A stretch of 64,000 bases of DNA, from contig OX621171.1 of NCBI GenBank assembly GCA_951640195.1, positions 372,001 to 436,000 of the forward strand, written 5' to 3'. The DNA is from Porpolomopsis calyptriformis (Eukaryota; Basidiomycota; Agaricomycetes; Agaricales; Hygrophoraceae). The notes beneath the pieces are model-generated. The model was not told where the DNA came from. It saw only the letters and a list, made by a program, of their open reading frames with translations, and searched no databases. This document shows positions 9,807-21,600 of the stretch, piece after piece (the first letter of the stretch is position 1; each line of letters starts with the position of its first letter). Both the position numbers and the translations under genes were made by a program.

Positions 9807-12800
9807 ACTGAACAAAGGTCTGCTGAATGACTAGCAGACGCAGAACCGAAAGGTTCTGCAGGGAAGACGTCCAGACAGGACGTTATAGAAACAGACAAAC
9901 CAAAAGAGTTTGTCAAGGAGTTTTCAAGAAAAAGGTGTTCAGACGCGAACACAAAGAAAATAAAAGAGAGTACCCCTACCGGGTCTAATGAAAAGATGCT
10001 ACTGAGTGTAGCTCAAATTGTTCAACCGAACGAAAGGACCGAAACATCCCTAACACACGAGGACAGACCTCGCCTTTGAGCCAAATGGATTGAAGCGTGC
10101 CAAGATATCATGCACGGAGTACCCGAGGAATTACCTCCAGTACATGGTGTCAATCACCACATACCTCTTATCGACGAAGATAAGAAGTACAATTATTACC
10201 TTCCGAGATGTCTGGACTCACTAAAGCCTCAGCTTATGGCGAAGATTGCGCAGTACATGCGCGCTGGATGGTGGGAATCAGTGCAAACTGATCAAGCAGC
10301 TCCGATGCTGTGCATTCCAAAGAAGAATGGCACTCTACAGACGCCAATTGATTGTCGTAAACGCAACGACAATACTTTGAAGGACGTTACGCCCTTTCCT
10401 GACCAAGACCAGATCAGATATGATGTGGCCGGCGGAACAATAAGGTCAAAAATCGACCTATCAGATGCTTATGAGCAGGTATGGACAGTACCTGAAGACG
10501 TGCATAAAAGCGCGTTTGCAACTATATATGGCACCTACGTGAGCCATACAATGCAGATAGGAGACTGCAACGCACCCACTACGTTTCAGCGGGTAATGAC
10601 AATGATCTTTCGAGACTTTATTGGCATATTCATGCATGCCTATCTCGACGATCTATTTGTCTATAGTGCTTCCGTCTCGGAGCACGAAAAACACTTGGGT
10701 CTCATGTTTGGTAAACTACAAGAATACAAGTTCTACCTCCAAGAGGAGAAGTGTGAACTGTATGCCGATGTGATCGACTGTCTAGGTCATAAGATAGACG
10801 ACAAAGGGCTACACGCAGATGCCAATAAAATGGCGAGAATACGCGATTGGCGACAGCCGCACAATTACAACGATGTCCAGAAATTTATAGGACTTGTGCA
10901 ATATCTGGCGCATTTCCTGCCAGATATCTCAAGTTATACAGGGCCGTTAGCAGCCATGACAGCAAAGGGGAACTGTTCGTGTGGAGACCAATCCATGATA
11001 AATGCTTTGAAATGATAAAGCAGATATGCTGCTCGACACCTATACTAGTGCCGATACGTCACAAGAAAGATGAACCCATATGGGTCATCTGCAATGCCTC
11101 AATACATGGCGTCGGCGCAATGTACGGACAAGGTCCTACCTGGCAAACCTGCAGACTAGCAGGATTTATGTCGCGAAAGTTTACGGATGCTCAACAGAAT
11201 TACTGAACGTTCGAGTATGAAACGATCGTGATACTCGAAGCCCTCCTTAAATGGGAGGACAAATTGATAGGATATCGGGTTCACGTTGTGACCGACCATC
11301 AAGCTCTTGAGTTCTTCAAGACGCAAAGACGCCTGTCTAGCCAACAAGCCCGTTGGATGGAATACCTGTCAAGATTTGACTTTGACATAACATACATCAA
11401 AGGGCAACTGAATAAAGTTGCCGATGCATTATCACATTATTATGAAAGTGATACATGGTGTGATGCTCATCCTATGAGCGAATATGTAGATGTAGATATA
11501 CGTCTAGACCCAGAAAAGGATGATCTCCCTTGGGATCATCTAAATGAAATTAATACTGGAGCCATCGAAATGAAGGCTATCCAGGTCGTCGAAGACATTC
11601 AACGATGCTGAAGTAACTGTCTTCTCGAAAGAGAAGAAGACAGAGATGCGCAAGCGGCAGCACTCGCGCTAGTTCCAATTCCAGAAATGGAACTGATGAA
11701 AAAATTGAGATCGTCCCTGGATGATCCAACAATATTCCAATCCTGTAAACAGGGAGAGAACTTGCGCGCTCGTATAGAGTGTGATGAATTGCTGACAGTA
11801 GCGATTCGCGGAGGATACATATCCAACACATTATTCAGCAAGGTTCTCGAGAACCCTGATCACCATAAGGTGTTCACTGTCCATGAAGGCCTGATTTGGT
11901 CCAAGTTTTTGGGGGGAGAGGAAGTACTATGTATCCCATCTGCAAAGATGGGGCAAGAATCAATCTTCGGCCTGATCATTGATCAAGCACACTCAATAGT
12001 GGGCCATTTTGGTCCACAACGTACCGCTGACTACGTAAGACAATGGTACTGGTGGCCTAAGATATTTAGCCACGTTAAACAATTCTGCAAGTCGTGTCAG
12101 ACTTGTCAAACATCGAAAGACGATATGCAGTGCCCGACAGGACTGTTGCATTCATTACCCATACCCACGAAACTGTGGCAATCAATAGGAATGGACTTTA
12201 TTGGTCCATTTCCCAAAATTGACGGGTACAATTACCTTTGGGTAGTCATTTGTCAAATGACATCAATGATCCACCTAATTCCGGTGAATACTAAAACGAA
12301 AGCGTTAGAGCTTTCGTGGATCTACTTAAAAGAAGTAGTAAGGCTTCATGGCCTTCCCAAAAGTATAGTCTCAGACAGAGACTCGAAATTTACCTCCAAA
12401 TGGTGGAGCGAACTTCACAGGCTCTTAGGAGCTAAACTATTGATGTCTACATCTTTCCATCCTTAGACGGATGGCGCAACTGAACAAGCTAATTGTTCAA
12501 TAGGTCAAATCCTCTGAGCAACCGTAAGCTCAGATCAACGAGACTGGATCGCAAAGATCCCGATGACCGAATTTGCGATTAACGCGAGTATCAGTGAAGC
12601 TACAGGCTTCGCCCCATTCAAGCTGAATGGAGCATATATGCCTGCTATGATTAAGCAGGTAGAAAATACTGCTGAGACACTGCCAGGTGTCCAAGCATTT
12701 GCTCAACAAGCGCTGCAGAATCTGGCAGCTGCTCACAATGCGATCATTGCACATTGCGTATTTCAAAGACACTATGCTAATCAGCGTAGAAGGGAAGAAC

Positions 12801-13285
12801 CGTCGATTAAAGTAAATGACTTCATGTACCTATCAACTAAGAACCTTAAACTACTGCAAGGTAGAGCAGGGAAACTACTGCCAAGGTTCATTGGGCCGTA
12901 CAAAGTCGTATGGGCCTTTCCTAATGAATCCAACTATGAGTTGGAACTCCCCGACGAGCTCGCGAAGTGATGGATTCATCTGCGCTTTCACATAAATTTG
13001 CTGCATCCGCACCATCCAAACGGTGATGCGTTATTCCCTAATCGAATGTCAGTAGATGCTTATGACTTTGGTGAACCACTTCAAACTGAATGGTTAGTCG
13101 ACGAAATAGTCAGCTATAGGTGGGATAACCGAAAACTCAAGTTGGAGGTTCGTTGGAACCTCGGAGACATGCCTTGGGAGCCCATCTCATCGTGTAAAGA
13201 GCTTAGTGCTCTAGATAAATATCTAACCCTAATGGGTGTAGATACCACTCTTCAACTACTGAGACGGCCAGTTAAGAGGCACTGA
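9807..13285 (+). pseudogene. pol of A1: RT, RNase H, integrase, chromodomain-like tail
   Basis: RT lies at 10110-11015 (KIDLSDAYEQ, MQIGDCNAPTTFQR, active site YLDDLFVY). RNase H and its tail follow at 11020-11450 (VTDHQALEFFKTQR, ending KVADALS). Integrase covers 11690-12970, with zinc finger HSIVGHFGPQRT...CKSCQTCQ and core (MDFIGPF, VSDRDSKF). A chromodomain-like segment (EWLVDEIVSYRWDNRKL, WEP) ends at 13285. There are stops at about 10079, 11013, 11204, 11608 and 12465 and a frameshift near 11010. The better matched copies A3 and A4 show the same gene on the other strand. Confidence 0.9.
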
Positions 13286-13500
13286 ATGCCAACCGCACTC
13301 AGAGCCTTGAGGTGTGCCGACAAGCACACCTCGTATACACGCTAAACCGAGTGCGACCAATAATTGCCTTAATCGGTAATCAATGGACCGGACATACCCA
13401 GTCTGGTGGTGGACTCACCCCAATTGGGGTAATTAGAGGCACCAAAATGATGACACAAGTCTAAGCGTGACTTGTATAAAAGCACAACAAACAAAAAACA

Positions 13501-13775
13501 ATGGTAGAAAATTTTCTACCCTGTACGATGATGTCAAACAAAAATAGCACGCCCACAAGCGTAAGAGCAAGCCCCCACCCCGTGGACCTGAGACCACTGG
13601 AAACGGTGGAAGACGATGGGGATCAGCTAATGGCTGGTCCCGACGAAGTCATCAGACCCCCGCGCCAGACATGGTGTGGGCCCTCTTCTGAAGGGGAGAG
13701 AGAGCACCGCTCTCAACAAAACACAAGTAACTCGTCAGAGTTACCCCTGAAAACATGGGTGTGTAACAGCACCAT
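13501..13775 (+). pseudogene. Start of the post-pol ORF3 of family A, truncated
   Basis: An ATG at 13501, 215 bases after pol, opens a frame that matches 37571-37300 in A3. The match ends abruptly at about 13775, after the coded sequence WVCNSTI, where unrelated DNA starts. In A3 the frame runs on for about 760 codons. See the entry at 35816-37571 for the full description. Confidence 0.7.
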
Positions 13776-13933
13776 TGTTATGAAATTGGCGTTCACTCTC
13801 TTAAAATTCCTCTCTTTTCTTCGTTCTTTTCTTTTCTTTCTTATGCCGATTCTTTTGGGGGGAAGGCTGTCTTTATTGGCAGCGGAAACTACTTGTACAA
13901 AAGGAGGAGTCCATGTCTGACTAGCTAATTATA

Positions 13934-14764
13934 CTAGTCCGTCTTGGCAATCTCCTGTACCATACTGTCCCTCAAGAACTCTACAAAACTCGACACTACT
14001 TGACCATCTATTGCAGCCAACTTATTACCCCAGTAGATTGCCCCATTAGTGTCACCACCGGAGGCCTGCAACTTGGCAACCTTCCCTTCAATGAAACTCA
14101 TCGCTATCTTTCTCGCTTCCTCACCCAACCAATCGTTGGTGGGACTCCACAACAAACTGGGAGGAATTTCTTCCTCCTCAATCTTGACATTGACATTAGT
14201 CAACGATGATGACAAATCTTCCACTAAGAATAAAGAGTCAACAATCACGAAGAAAGTAAGAGAATTGAGAAGCTTACCACTAGATAAAGAACTCAATGGA
14301 CCAGGGGTCCAAGGACAGAAGGGGGGACTGGCAGCCCAGTCAACTGCCTCCTTCTTGATAGAAGGGAGGGAATCAGCCCACTTGTCAGACCCCCAATTAA
14401 CCTGCTCCTCCAAAGGGAGCTGGGAAGTGGGGGGAGGGGCGTCATCATCCCAAGCTAAAGAAGGGAAAGCCTATTATCAACAAACACAGACTAATAAAGA
14501 TAAAACAAAATACTCACCAAGCGGATCCTCCATCAAGCCGCAAGCATGCTGGATTGGCCAGCGAACGAACGGACACTTCTTGACTTTGTGCTTGCCACCG
14601 CAAGCAAAGCAGGAGAAAGAAGACCAACAGAGGTCAGCATCGGAGGGGATGCGCTGGAGGTAGTAGTGAAACGAATCGCAATCGAGAAAGACAGGAGCAG
14701 TGTGGTGCACCACTCCAGACTGCTTGAAGAATCGGACGTAGTGGCCTTGGTGGGAGGGAGTCAT
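13934..14764 (-). CDS. Spliced gene with CCHC-like zinc knuckle, unknown function
   Basis: Three exons, 14764-14518, 14454-14278 and 14223-13934, with introns of 63 and 54 bases (GTGAGT...TTTAG and GTAAGC...CTTAG), join in frame to 237 residues without any internal stop, unlike nearly everything else here. The N-terminal part is rich in aromatic residues and carries CFACGGKHKVKKC (C-x2-C-x3-H-x4-C), close to a gag or RNA-binding zinc knuckle. The middle is Pro/Trp-rich (LEEQVNWGSDKW). The C-terminal third is a helical, acidic domain. A TATA box lies 48 bases before the ATG. I do not recognise the family. It could be a captured host gene, an accessory gene of an element, or a gag relative. The second intron is a multiple of three and open, so it could also be retained. 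Confidence 0.65.
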
Positions 14765-14811
14765 GATAAATTGACAAGGATTGAACTGAAGCGTAGGGAT
14801 ACAACCCCACA

Positions 14812-14820
14812 CCTTTTATA
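14812..14820 (-). promoter_or_regulatory. TATA box of the spliced zinc-knuckle gene
   Basis: TATAAAAGG on the minus strand, 48 bases before the ATG at 14764. It is a near consensus core promoter at a sensible distance. Confidence 0.55.
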
Positions 14821-14910
14821 TGCTCAGACACAAAGGGAAGACCAAAAGGAGGTTCCTCAGTCAAAGAAGAGGAACCCGATACGCCGGACAAGAGATAGAA
14901 ACAACGGTAA

Positions 14911-15023
14911 TCTCATGACTAGAAGAACAATAGGAACCAGTCATGAGACAGCACAGCCTGATACTACGGAAGGCTATGCCCAATAGAGTTGAGTCATCAA
15001 AACAACACAGCCTTCCGCAGTAT
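14911..15023. repeat. Two inverted repeats upstream of the zinc-knuckle gene
   Basis: TCTCATGACT (14911-14920) pairs perfectly with AGTCATGAGA (14939-14948). The 15-mer at 14961-14975 pairs with 15009-15023 with one mismatch. Both fall in the upstream region of the gene at 13934-14764. They may be regulatory or the ends of a small transposon. From 15024 to 15394 I see no further gene I can support. Confidence 0.5.
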
Positions 15024-15394
15024 GACTAAGAACAATGGCAAACCTTAAACCGGAGGCTGTGAACAATAGAAAATGGGGTGACTGCGGAAGCTGACTCATA
15101 GTGACTCCTATTTTAGAAATACTATATAAACCCTGAGGGCGAAGCGGATCATCACTTTGTCCTCCTGTGAGATTACTTGTAGTAGCACGAACGCAATCAG
15201 AATCATCAGACTTCTTTTCCATCAGAACAAGAAAAGAGAAACACAAAACACAACTACTGAGCCAACCGTTCATGCCCATATTCCCTAAACTCTCAGCAGA
15301 GGCATGCAACAGATTAAACCCGTAGAACAACTTCTTTGTAGAAGTAAAACTTAATTCAGAAGGAATCATCACTCTATACAAAGACGTCCCTGTT

Positions 15395-16698
15395 AGAACC
15401 TTCTTCTACATCCTACTAGACTTATTGAGCTCCAAGGCCTGCCTTGTGATTAACGAAAAGACTTGCAACTACAGCTGTGACACTATCCCCAAACTGATGG
15501 TCAGACTGAATGGATGAATCAGATGCTTGAACAGTATCTCCATATCTTTATCAACCACCGTCAGGACAACTGGAAGGAATGGCTTGCGCTAGCTGAATTT
15601 TCATACAACAACTCTATTCATGCTGCAACTCACCAAACACCATTCTTCCTCAACTATGGTCGGCACCCCTGGAAAGGAGATAGCTCCAAGAAGGAAGTCA
15701 GGAATGAATCTGCTCAAGAGTTTGCCACTCGTATGAAGAACATCCACTGTGAAGCTGAATCTGCCCTTCGCCAAGCAAATGAACGGATGAAAGAAACCCA
15801 TGATAGGCATGCCTGTCAAGCTGTTGAATACCAACCTGGAGACCAAGTTTACCTTGCTTCAACCAATCTTCACACTAATCGTCCAATGAAGAAGCTTGAT
15901 GACAAACGTTTTGGACCCTTTAAGATTGTTGAGAGGGTTGGTCACTCCTCTTACTGCCTTGAACTCCCTTGGCCTGGCCTTCACCCTGTGTTCAATGAAT
16001 CATATCTTTCTCCATATCGTCCCCCCAAATTCCCGAACCAAAGAAAACCTCCCCCTCCACTCCCTTTAGATATCGAAGGAGAACCTGAGTATATTGTTGA
16101 AGAAATTCGTGACTCCCGTCGACGAAGAGGACGTCTCCAATACCTAGTCCATTGGAAGGGATACACCCATGAAGAGGACACCTGGGAGCCTGAATGAAAT
16201 GTCAAAAACGCCCTAGATCTAGTTAGCAAATTCCACATTGAGAATCCAAATCGCCTAGCCCCTACCAATAATATTAGAGTGATCCAGACTGATAACTCCC
16301 CTGGAGTTGATCCAAGGCTCTATGACCCAGTCACTCATTCACCTGGCGAAGATTATTATCCACCTCAATCTAATGACAATCTCAATGCTATTGTTCCATT
16401 GTCTCCTGACATTGTTGACCGCCTCCTTGATCTCAAGCAAGATGCCTCCGCCCTTCTCCCTATCCTCCCCCCTCAAATTCGTAGAGTTTGGGTTCATGAG
16501 TCAACCCCAGTCAATGCTGTCACGGCTGTACTTCGACTTGATGCTCAAGGCCAAACTCTCCATGCCTACCAAATTGTGAACCCTCTTCTTGACATCGAGA
16601 TCCGTAAACGATATGAGTATCAGTCCCCAATTCAACCCTGTTATGCACCCTGTTGGCTCCTCCGTGATTACTCAAGACATCTCCGACGTCTATTCTGA
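15395..16698 (+). pseudogene. Integrase C-terminal half, chromodomain and tail of element C
   Basis: 15395-15513 is a damaged end of the integrase core (YPQTDGQTE survives, with a deletion before it). From 15514 a clean frame codes the integrase C-terminal part ([18 protein letters not shown]) and a chromodomain ([33 protein letters not shown]). A TGA at 16195-16197 stands for a likely CGA. The same frame then runs to 16698 as a roughly 165-residue extension beyond the chromodomain. Element E (57018-59290) has the same extension. Confidence 0.85.
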
Positions 16699-16732
16699 AC
16701 ATCGTGTGGACGTGATTCTAATGAGAGGGTGG

Positions 16733-17069
16733 TGTTACAATGAGTCTCTTTTTAGTTATTATTTCCTTTCTGTGTGCCAGTTCTCTTTACTATCATTTTC
16801 GATGCTGCGATTGTCACGCTGTCACAACGTGACCGTTACCCGACCGGTCGAGTCACGGTCACAAGTGTGACATTTGTCACTCCTTCTTATCTTTCTTATC
16901 TTATCTTTTACACTTAATCATTGCTTACACAATCGTTCCATGGATTGATTACATAATCACATTTTCGGACTCAGCTAAGGTAAATATAGGCAGCTCGGAA
17001 TTGCTTGTACTTCTCTAGGTTGAACTACAACTTGGACTTGCCAACTTCCTTGTTTGCATTGGCTAAGAC
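16733..17069 (+). repeat. 3' LTR of element C, left piece
   Basis: Starts TGTTACAATGAG after the purine tract AATGAGAGGGTGG. It is interrupted at 17069 by B2; the last five bases AAGAC are the target duplication. An imperfect palindrome around 16820-16870 contains repeated GTCAC/GTGAC words. Confidence 0.8.
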
Positions 17070-17326
17070 TGTTACATCCCAGTTCCGACGAACTCAGATG
17101 AATTCCAATGAACTCCGATTACTCCGACAACTCCAAACACTCCGTACTTTTCACATGTTTCCTACTTATGACATCCTCTGTTGTCACTATGTCTCAGATA
17201 TAATTATCTAGCAGGTATATAAGTACTGCATTTTTTCCCCTGTATCTGTAGACAGAATATCGACTAAGTCCTGTTGTTTATTCATCTCCGATCTCCGAAT
17301 TCAACTCCGAAACTTCGGACATAACA
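17070..17326 (+). repeat. 5' LTR of B2
   Basis: Starts TGTTACATCCCAG, ends CATAACA. The first 90 bases hold the TCCGA array seen in B1. A TATA box TATATAAG lies at 17216-17223, with the presumed RNA start about 30 bases downstream. Confidence 0.95.
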
Positions 17327-17339
17327 GTATATTCTATCT
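17250..17339 (+). other. Candidate self-priming site of family B
   Basis: AGACAGAATAT (17250-17260), about 34 bases after the TATA box, is complementary at 10 of 11 positions to ATATTCTATCT (17329-17339), which starts three bases after the LTR. Tf1/sushi-type gypsy elements prime reverse transcription with the first 11 bases of their own RNA. No TGG-starting tRNA site is seen here. B1 shows the same pairing. Confidence 0.5.
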
Positions 17340-17361
17340 CTAGCTTGGGTTTTTATTCACG

Positions 17362-18588
17362 ATGACACAATGTACTCTTGAACGTTTTACGGGATTTTCA
17401 ACTAGAGGTCGATTATCTCTGACCAACTCCAAAACAAGTCCTGTGTCTCTGACTACATGTATATCTGAAAGGCTTCCTACTGCTTTTCATGATCGAGAAA
17501 ATCCGTTACAACCCGTAACTCCGCGGACTACCCAAGGTCAAGCATCAACTTCGGTTGAAGAAACACCTCAAGTCCAGCCAACTCAAGAAGCTCCGGAACA
17601 GGAGACAGCTGAAGAGAGACTGATCATGGCTTTTCAAAATATCGCCACCATCGCTCAAGCTTCTTCTGGAGCCAAACCTGCAAAATCCAAAGTCCGAGAG
17701 CCTGATCCTTTTGACAGCTCTGATCCGATGAAACTCTGACCTTTCCTGGTTCAACTTCAATTGAATTTCAAGGATAGGCCTTCTGCGTTTACTTCCGATG
17801 AAGCTAAGGTCAATTATGCTATGTCATTTCTGAAGGGAATAGTGTTATCTTTATTTGAACCTTATCTTTTGGAGACTATTCCTAACCCTCCGTTGTTCCT
17901 CTTCGACTTCTCGGAGTTCTGCTCCGAGTTACAGGACCAATTCGGACCTTTGGATCCAATAGGAACTGCCGAAGCGCAATTAGAATCCTTGAAGATGTTC
18001 AATAATCAACGAATCGCCAAATATATTGTGCATTTCAATAGGCTAGCGGTTCAAGTCCAATGGGACGTTGGAGCACTGCGGCATATCTTTTACCGTGGTC
18101 TTCCAGATTGAATCAAGGATCAAATGTCTCAAGTCGGAAAACCAGCCATGTTGGTAGCTATGAAGGAGTTAGCTCAAACGATTGATGCTAGGTATTGGGA
18201 ACGTAAAGGGGAGCTTAAGCGTGACTCTGGTCATGCTCCACCACCTCCGACGAATACTCCTAAACCACCTTCAACTCCGATGACACCTTCTACTTTCAAG
18301 AAAACTCCTATGAAATCCACTCCGACTACCTCAACTCTGAAGCATCCTGACCTCTCCGATAAGCTCGGAAAAGATGGGAAGCTTACTCCGGCCGAACGAA
18401 AATGTCGTTTGGATAATAACTTGTGTATGTTTTGTGGATCCCCAGGTCATATGGCGAAGGAATGTCCAAAGTCTGGTTCCTCTGCTTCAAAGAAGGCTTC
18501 TGGACATGCCACTACTGTCACTGAACCACCCACTCAGGAATCCCCTACTCCTATTCCAAGCGCCCCTCCGGCTGCTCTGGAAAAATAG
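17362..18588 (+). pseudogene. gag of B2
   Basis: One frame from the ATG at 17362 to the stop at 18586-18588, broken only by TGA at 17737-17739 and 18109-18111. At the first, B1 keeps Arg; both look like decayed CGA codons. Domains: variable N-terminus, retrotransposon gag domain, Pro/Thr-rich linker and zinc knuckle CMFCGSPGHMAKEC near 18424-18465. The full reading is about 409 codons. Confidence 0.9.
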
Positions 18589-18614
18589 GAGGCAGTCCGC
18601 ATGAGACGCGGAAT

Positions 18615-21600
18615 GTGGACTGCGTTGAAACCGTTCCTGCGTCTTCTATTGTAAAGCTCAACGCTTCCGTTCCTTACTCTGATTCTTTTTTGATCACTTT
18701 ATTTATCGATTCATTATCTATTCCGACTCTTATTGATTCAGGATCCACACACTGTTTCTTGGACTTTGACTTTGTCCATCGAAACAAGCTCAAAACATCT
18801 CCGCTTCCTCCGAAGCAACTCCAATTATTTGATGGATCTCAAGGGAGAACCATTGATTTGGGAGTTATCCTCCCTGTCCGATTTCCATCTGGAGAAACTC
18901 TAGATATTGAGTTTTTGGTCACTCCATTGGATGCATCTTGTTCTGCTGTTCTTGGATTCAACTGGCTTACCCACTACAATCCGTTGATTGACTGGGTTAC
19001 AAGCAGTATTTCATTCGGGACACCAAAACCGATGTATTCGTCTTCGTTGTCGACACCTATGCCCTCTGAGGCAACTCCGCTTGACCCTCCAGCTCCGACT
19101 CCAACTCTGACTTCACTTCCTCCTGTGTCCATTATTTCAGCAGCCGCATTTGTACATGCTAGCAAGCAAGAAGGATCTCAATCATTCATTCTTCAAACTA
19201 CTGATATTGCGAAAGCGTGTTCTGTCGACATCTCCAATGTTCCTCCGGACCATATGTTTTACGTGAAAGTTCCTCCGGAATATCATGACTATGCTGATGT
19301 TTTTAGTGAAGGAAAATCTAAACGTCTTCCTCCTCATCATTACAGCGATCACCATATTGAGCTAGAGGAAGGTACGACACCTCCACTGGGACACATCTAT
19401 TCTCTTTCTGTTGCGGAACAAGAAGCCCTTCGTATATTCTTGGATGAGCATCTTAGAAAAGGTTGGATACGTTCCTCTGGATCTCCGGGTAGTACTCCGA
19501 TTGTTTTCATCCGCAAGAAAGATGGTTCTTTACGTTTATGTGTGGACTATCGAGGCATCAATAAAATCACCAAGAAAGATTGTTACCCACTTCCGCTCAT
19601 CTCCAATCTCCTGGACTGTGCCAGCAAAGGTCGTATTTACACCAAAATCGATCTACAAATTGGATACTTCAATGTACGAATCGCGGGAGGGGATGAATGG
19701 AAAACCACTTTCCATACCAGATATGGTGCTTTCGAGTTCTTGGTTATGCCCTTAGGTCTATGCAATGCCCCATCAACATTTCAACGTTTCATGAATGAGA
19801 TTTTCTCTAACCTCTCTGATATCTCCGTTGTAGTATATCTTGACGATATCCTTATCTACTCAGATAACGTTACGGATCACCGGAGACATGTCCGCGAGGT
19901 ACTCCGAAGACTCCAACTTAACAGTCTTTTCGGAAAACTGGAGAAATGTTTCTTTCATCAAGATACGATTGAATACCTTGGATTTATTCTTTCCCCTGGT
20001 GGAATTACCATGGACCCTGCCAAGGTTCAAATTATCCTGGATTGGCCGGAACCATGGAAAATCAAGGATGTCCAGTCATTCTTAGGTTTTGGAAATTTCT
20101 ATAGGCGTTTTATCAATAACTACTCGGGATTGGTATCTCCGCTTACACGACTGACCCGGAAAAATGTTCCGTGGAATTTCGATACTCAATGCAAGTTCGC
20201 ATTTGAATCTCTGAAGTGGGCCTTCACTTCCACTCCTGTTCTTGTCAATTTCACTCTGGGATCACATCTGGTAGTAGAGACAGATGCCTCCGATTATGCC
20301 ATAGCAGGCATCTTGTCAACTTACGCTGATGATGAATCATTACATCCCATTGCGTTCTACTCTCGGACTTTAACTCTGCCAGAGTTGAACTACGATATTC
20401 ATGACAAGGAACTATTAGCCATTCACGATAGTTTTCACAACTGGCGTCATTACCTTGAAGGCTCTTCTGACCTGGTCGATGTTGTCACTGATCACAAGAA
20501 TTTGGTATACTTTTCTACGACCAAACTCCTGTCACAACATCAGGCTCATTGGTCTGAATTTTTGTTGGGCTTTAATCTGGTCATTCGTTTTCGCCCCAGA
20601 AAACTCGGAGCAAAACCGGACTTTTTAACGCGTCGATATGACATCAATCCTAAAGAGGGAGATAGCGACTACGCCAGTATCAATCCTCAGAACCTCCGAC
20701 CAGTTTTTACCTTGGAGCAACTGGCTTCGTCCCTACGAGCTTTATCCTTATTGGATCCAGTGTTAAAGGCTGCATTCATTATGGATGTGGACTCCCTCCA
20801 CTCGAAAATTCGGAATTCACTCCGTGATGATCCAGTGGCTATGGAGCATGTGAAGGTTGCGGAGTCCAACTCCGAGGCCAACTCCGATGCCAACTCCGAT
20901 CTCCGATGGACTATCGACACTTCTGGTTTCCTTCGTCACGATGGTCATATCTATGTGCCCAACGTAGATGACTTACGACTTCAAATTTTGTGTATGAAAC
21001 ATGATCATCCAATTGCTGGTCATTTCGGTCAAAACAAAATGCTTGAATTGATCCGATGAGAATACACATGGCCGGAACTCCGGACCTTTGTAAAGGACTA
21101 CTGTAACTCCTGTACTATGTGCGCTAGGTCTAAAGTCCCTCGCCATCGACCTTATGGTTTGCTCAAGCAACTCCCGATTCTGGAGAAGCCTTGGAATTCC
21201 ATCTCCATGGATTTCATCGAGCAACTCCCTAACTCCGATGAATTCTCCGCTATTCTTGTCATTGTTGATCGATTCTCCAAACAAGCTATTTTCATACCAA
21301 CCTTCGACACCATCACTGCTCCTCAACTCGCTCAACTTTTCCTTGTCCATGTATTCTCCAAACATGGAGTTCCCTCACATGTCACCTGTGACCGAGGCTC
21401 GGAGTTCATCTCCCGCTTTTTCTGGTCATTGGGTAAAGTCCTTGACATGCATCTCCATTTTACCTCCAGCTATCATCCGGAAGGTGACGGACAAACTGAA
21501 CGAGTCAATCAAACCTTGGAGCAATACCTACGGATGTATTGTAACTATCAACAGGACAACTGGTCCCATCTCCTGGCTATTGTGGAATTCGCGTATAACA

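Larger units (their letters stand above)
1..13775 (+). mobile_element. Ty3/gypsy element A1, split by element B1
   Basis: Order on the plus strand: partial LTR, gag with zinc knuckle, protease, reverse transcriptase, RNase H, integrase, chromodomain-like tail and the start of an extra ORF3. Domain order RT-RNase H-integrase is that of Ty3/gypsy. The protease is interrupted at 3054-9493 by B1. The element stops matching its relatives near 13775, inside ORF3; the segment 24198-25570 (ORF3 C-terminal half plus 3' LTR) may be its far end. Several in-frame stops show it is dead, but it keeps many CpG sites and is better preserved than copies A4 and A5. Confidence 0.85.

Noticed and set aside
13776..13800. 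TGTTATGAAATTGG as the 5' LTR start of element C
   Set aside because: It does not match the C 3' LTR (TGTTACAATGAG) beyond the first five bases.
14974..15381. 135-codon minus-strand frame upstream of the zinc-knuckle gene
   Set aside because: No homology or domain recognised and it spans the palindrome cluster; not enough to call a gene, though an upstream exon cannot be excluded.
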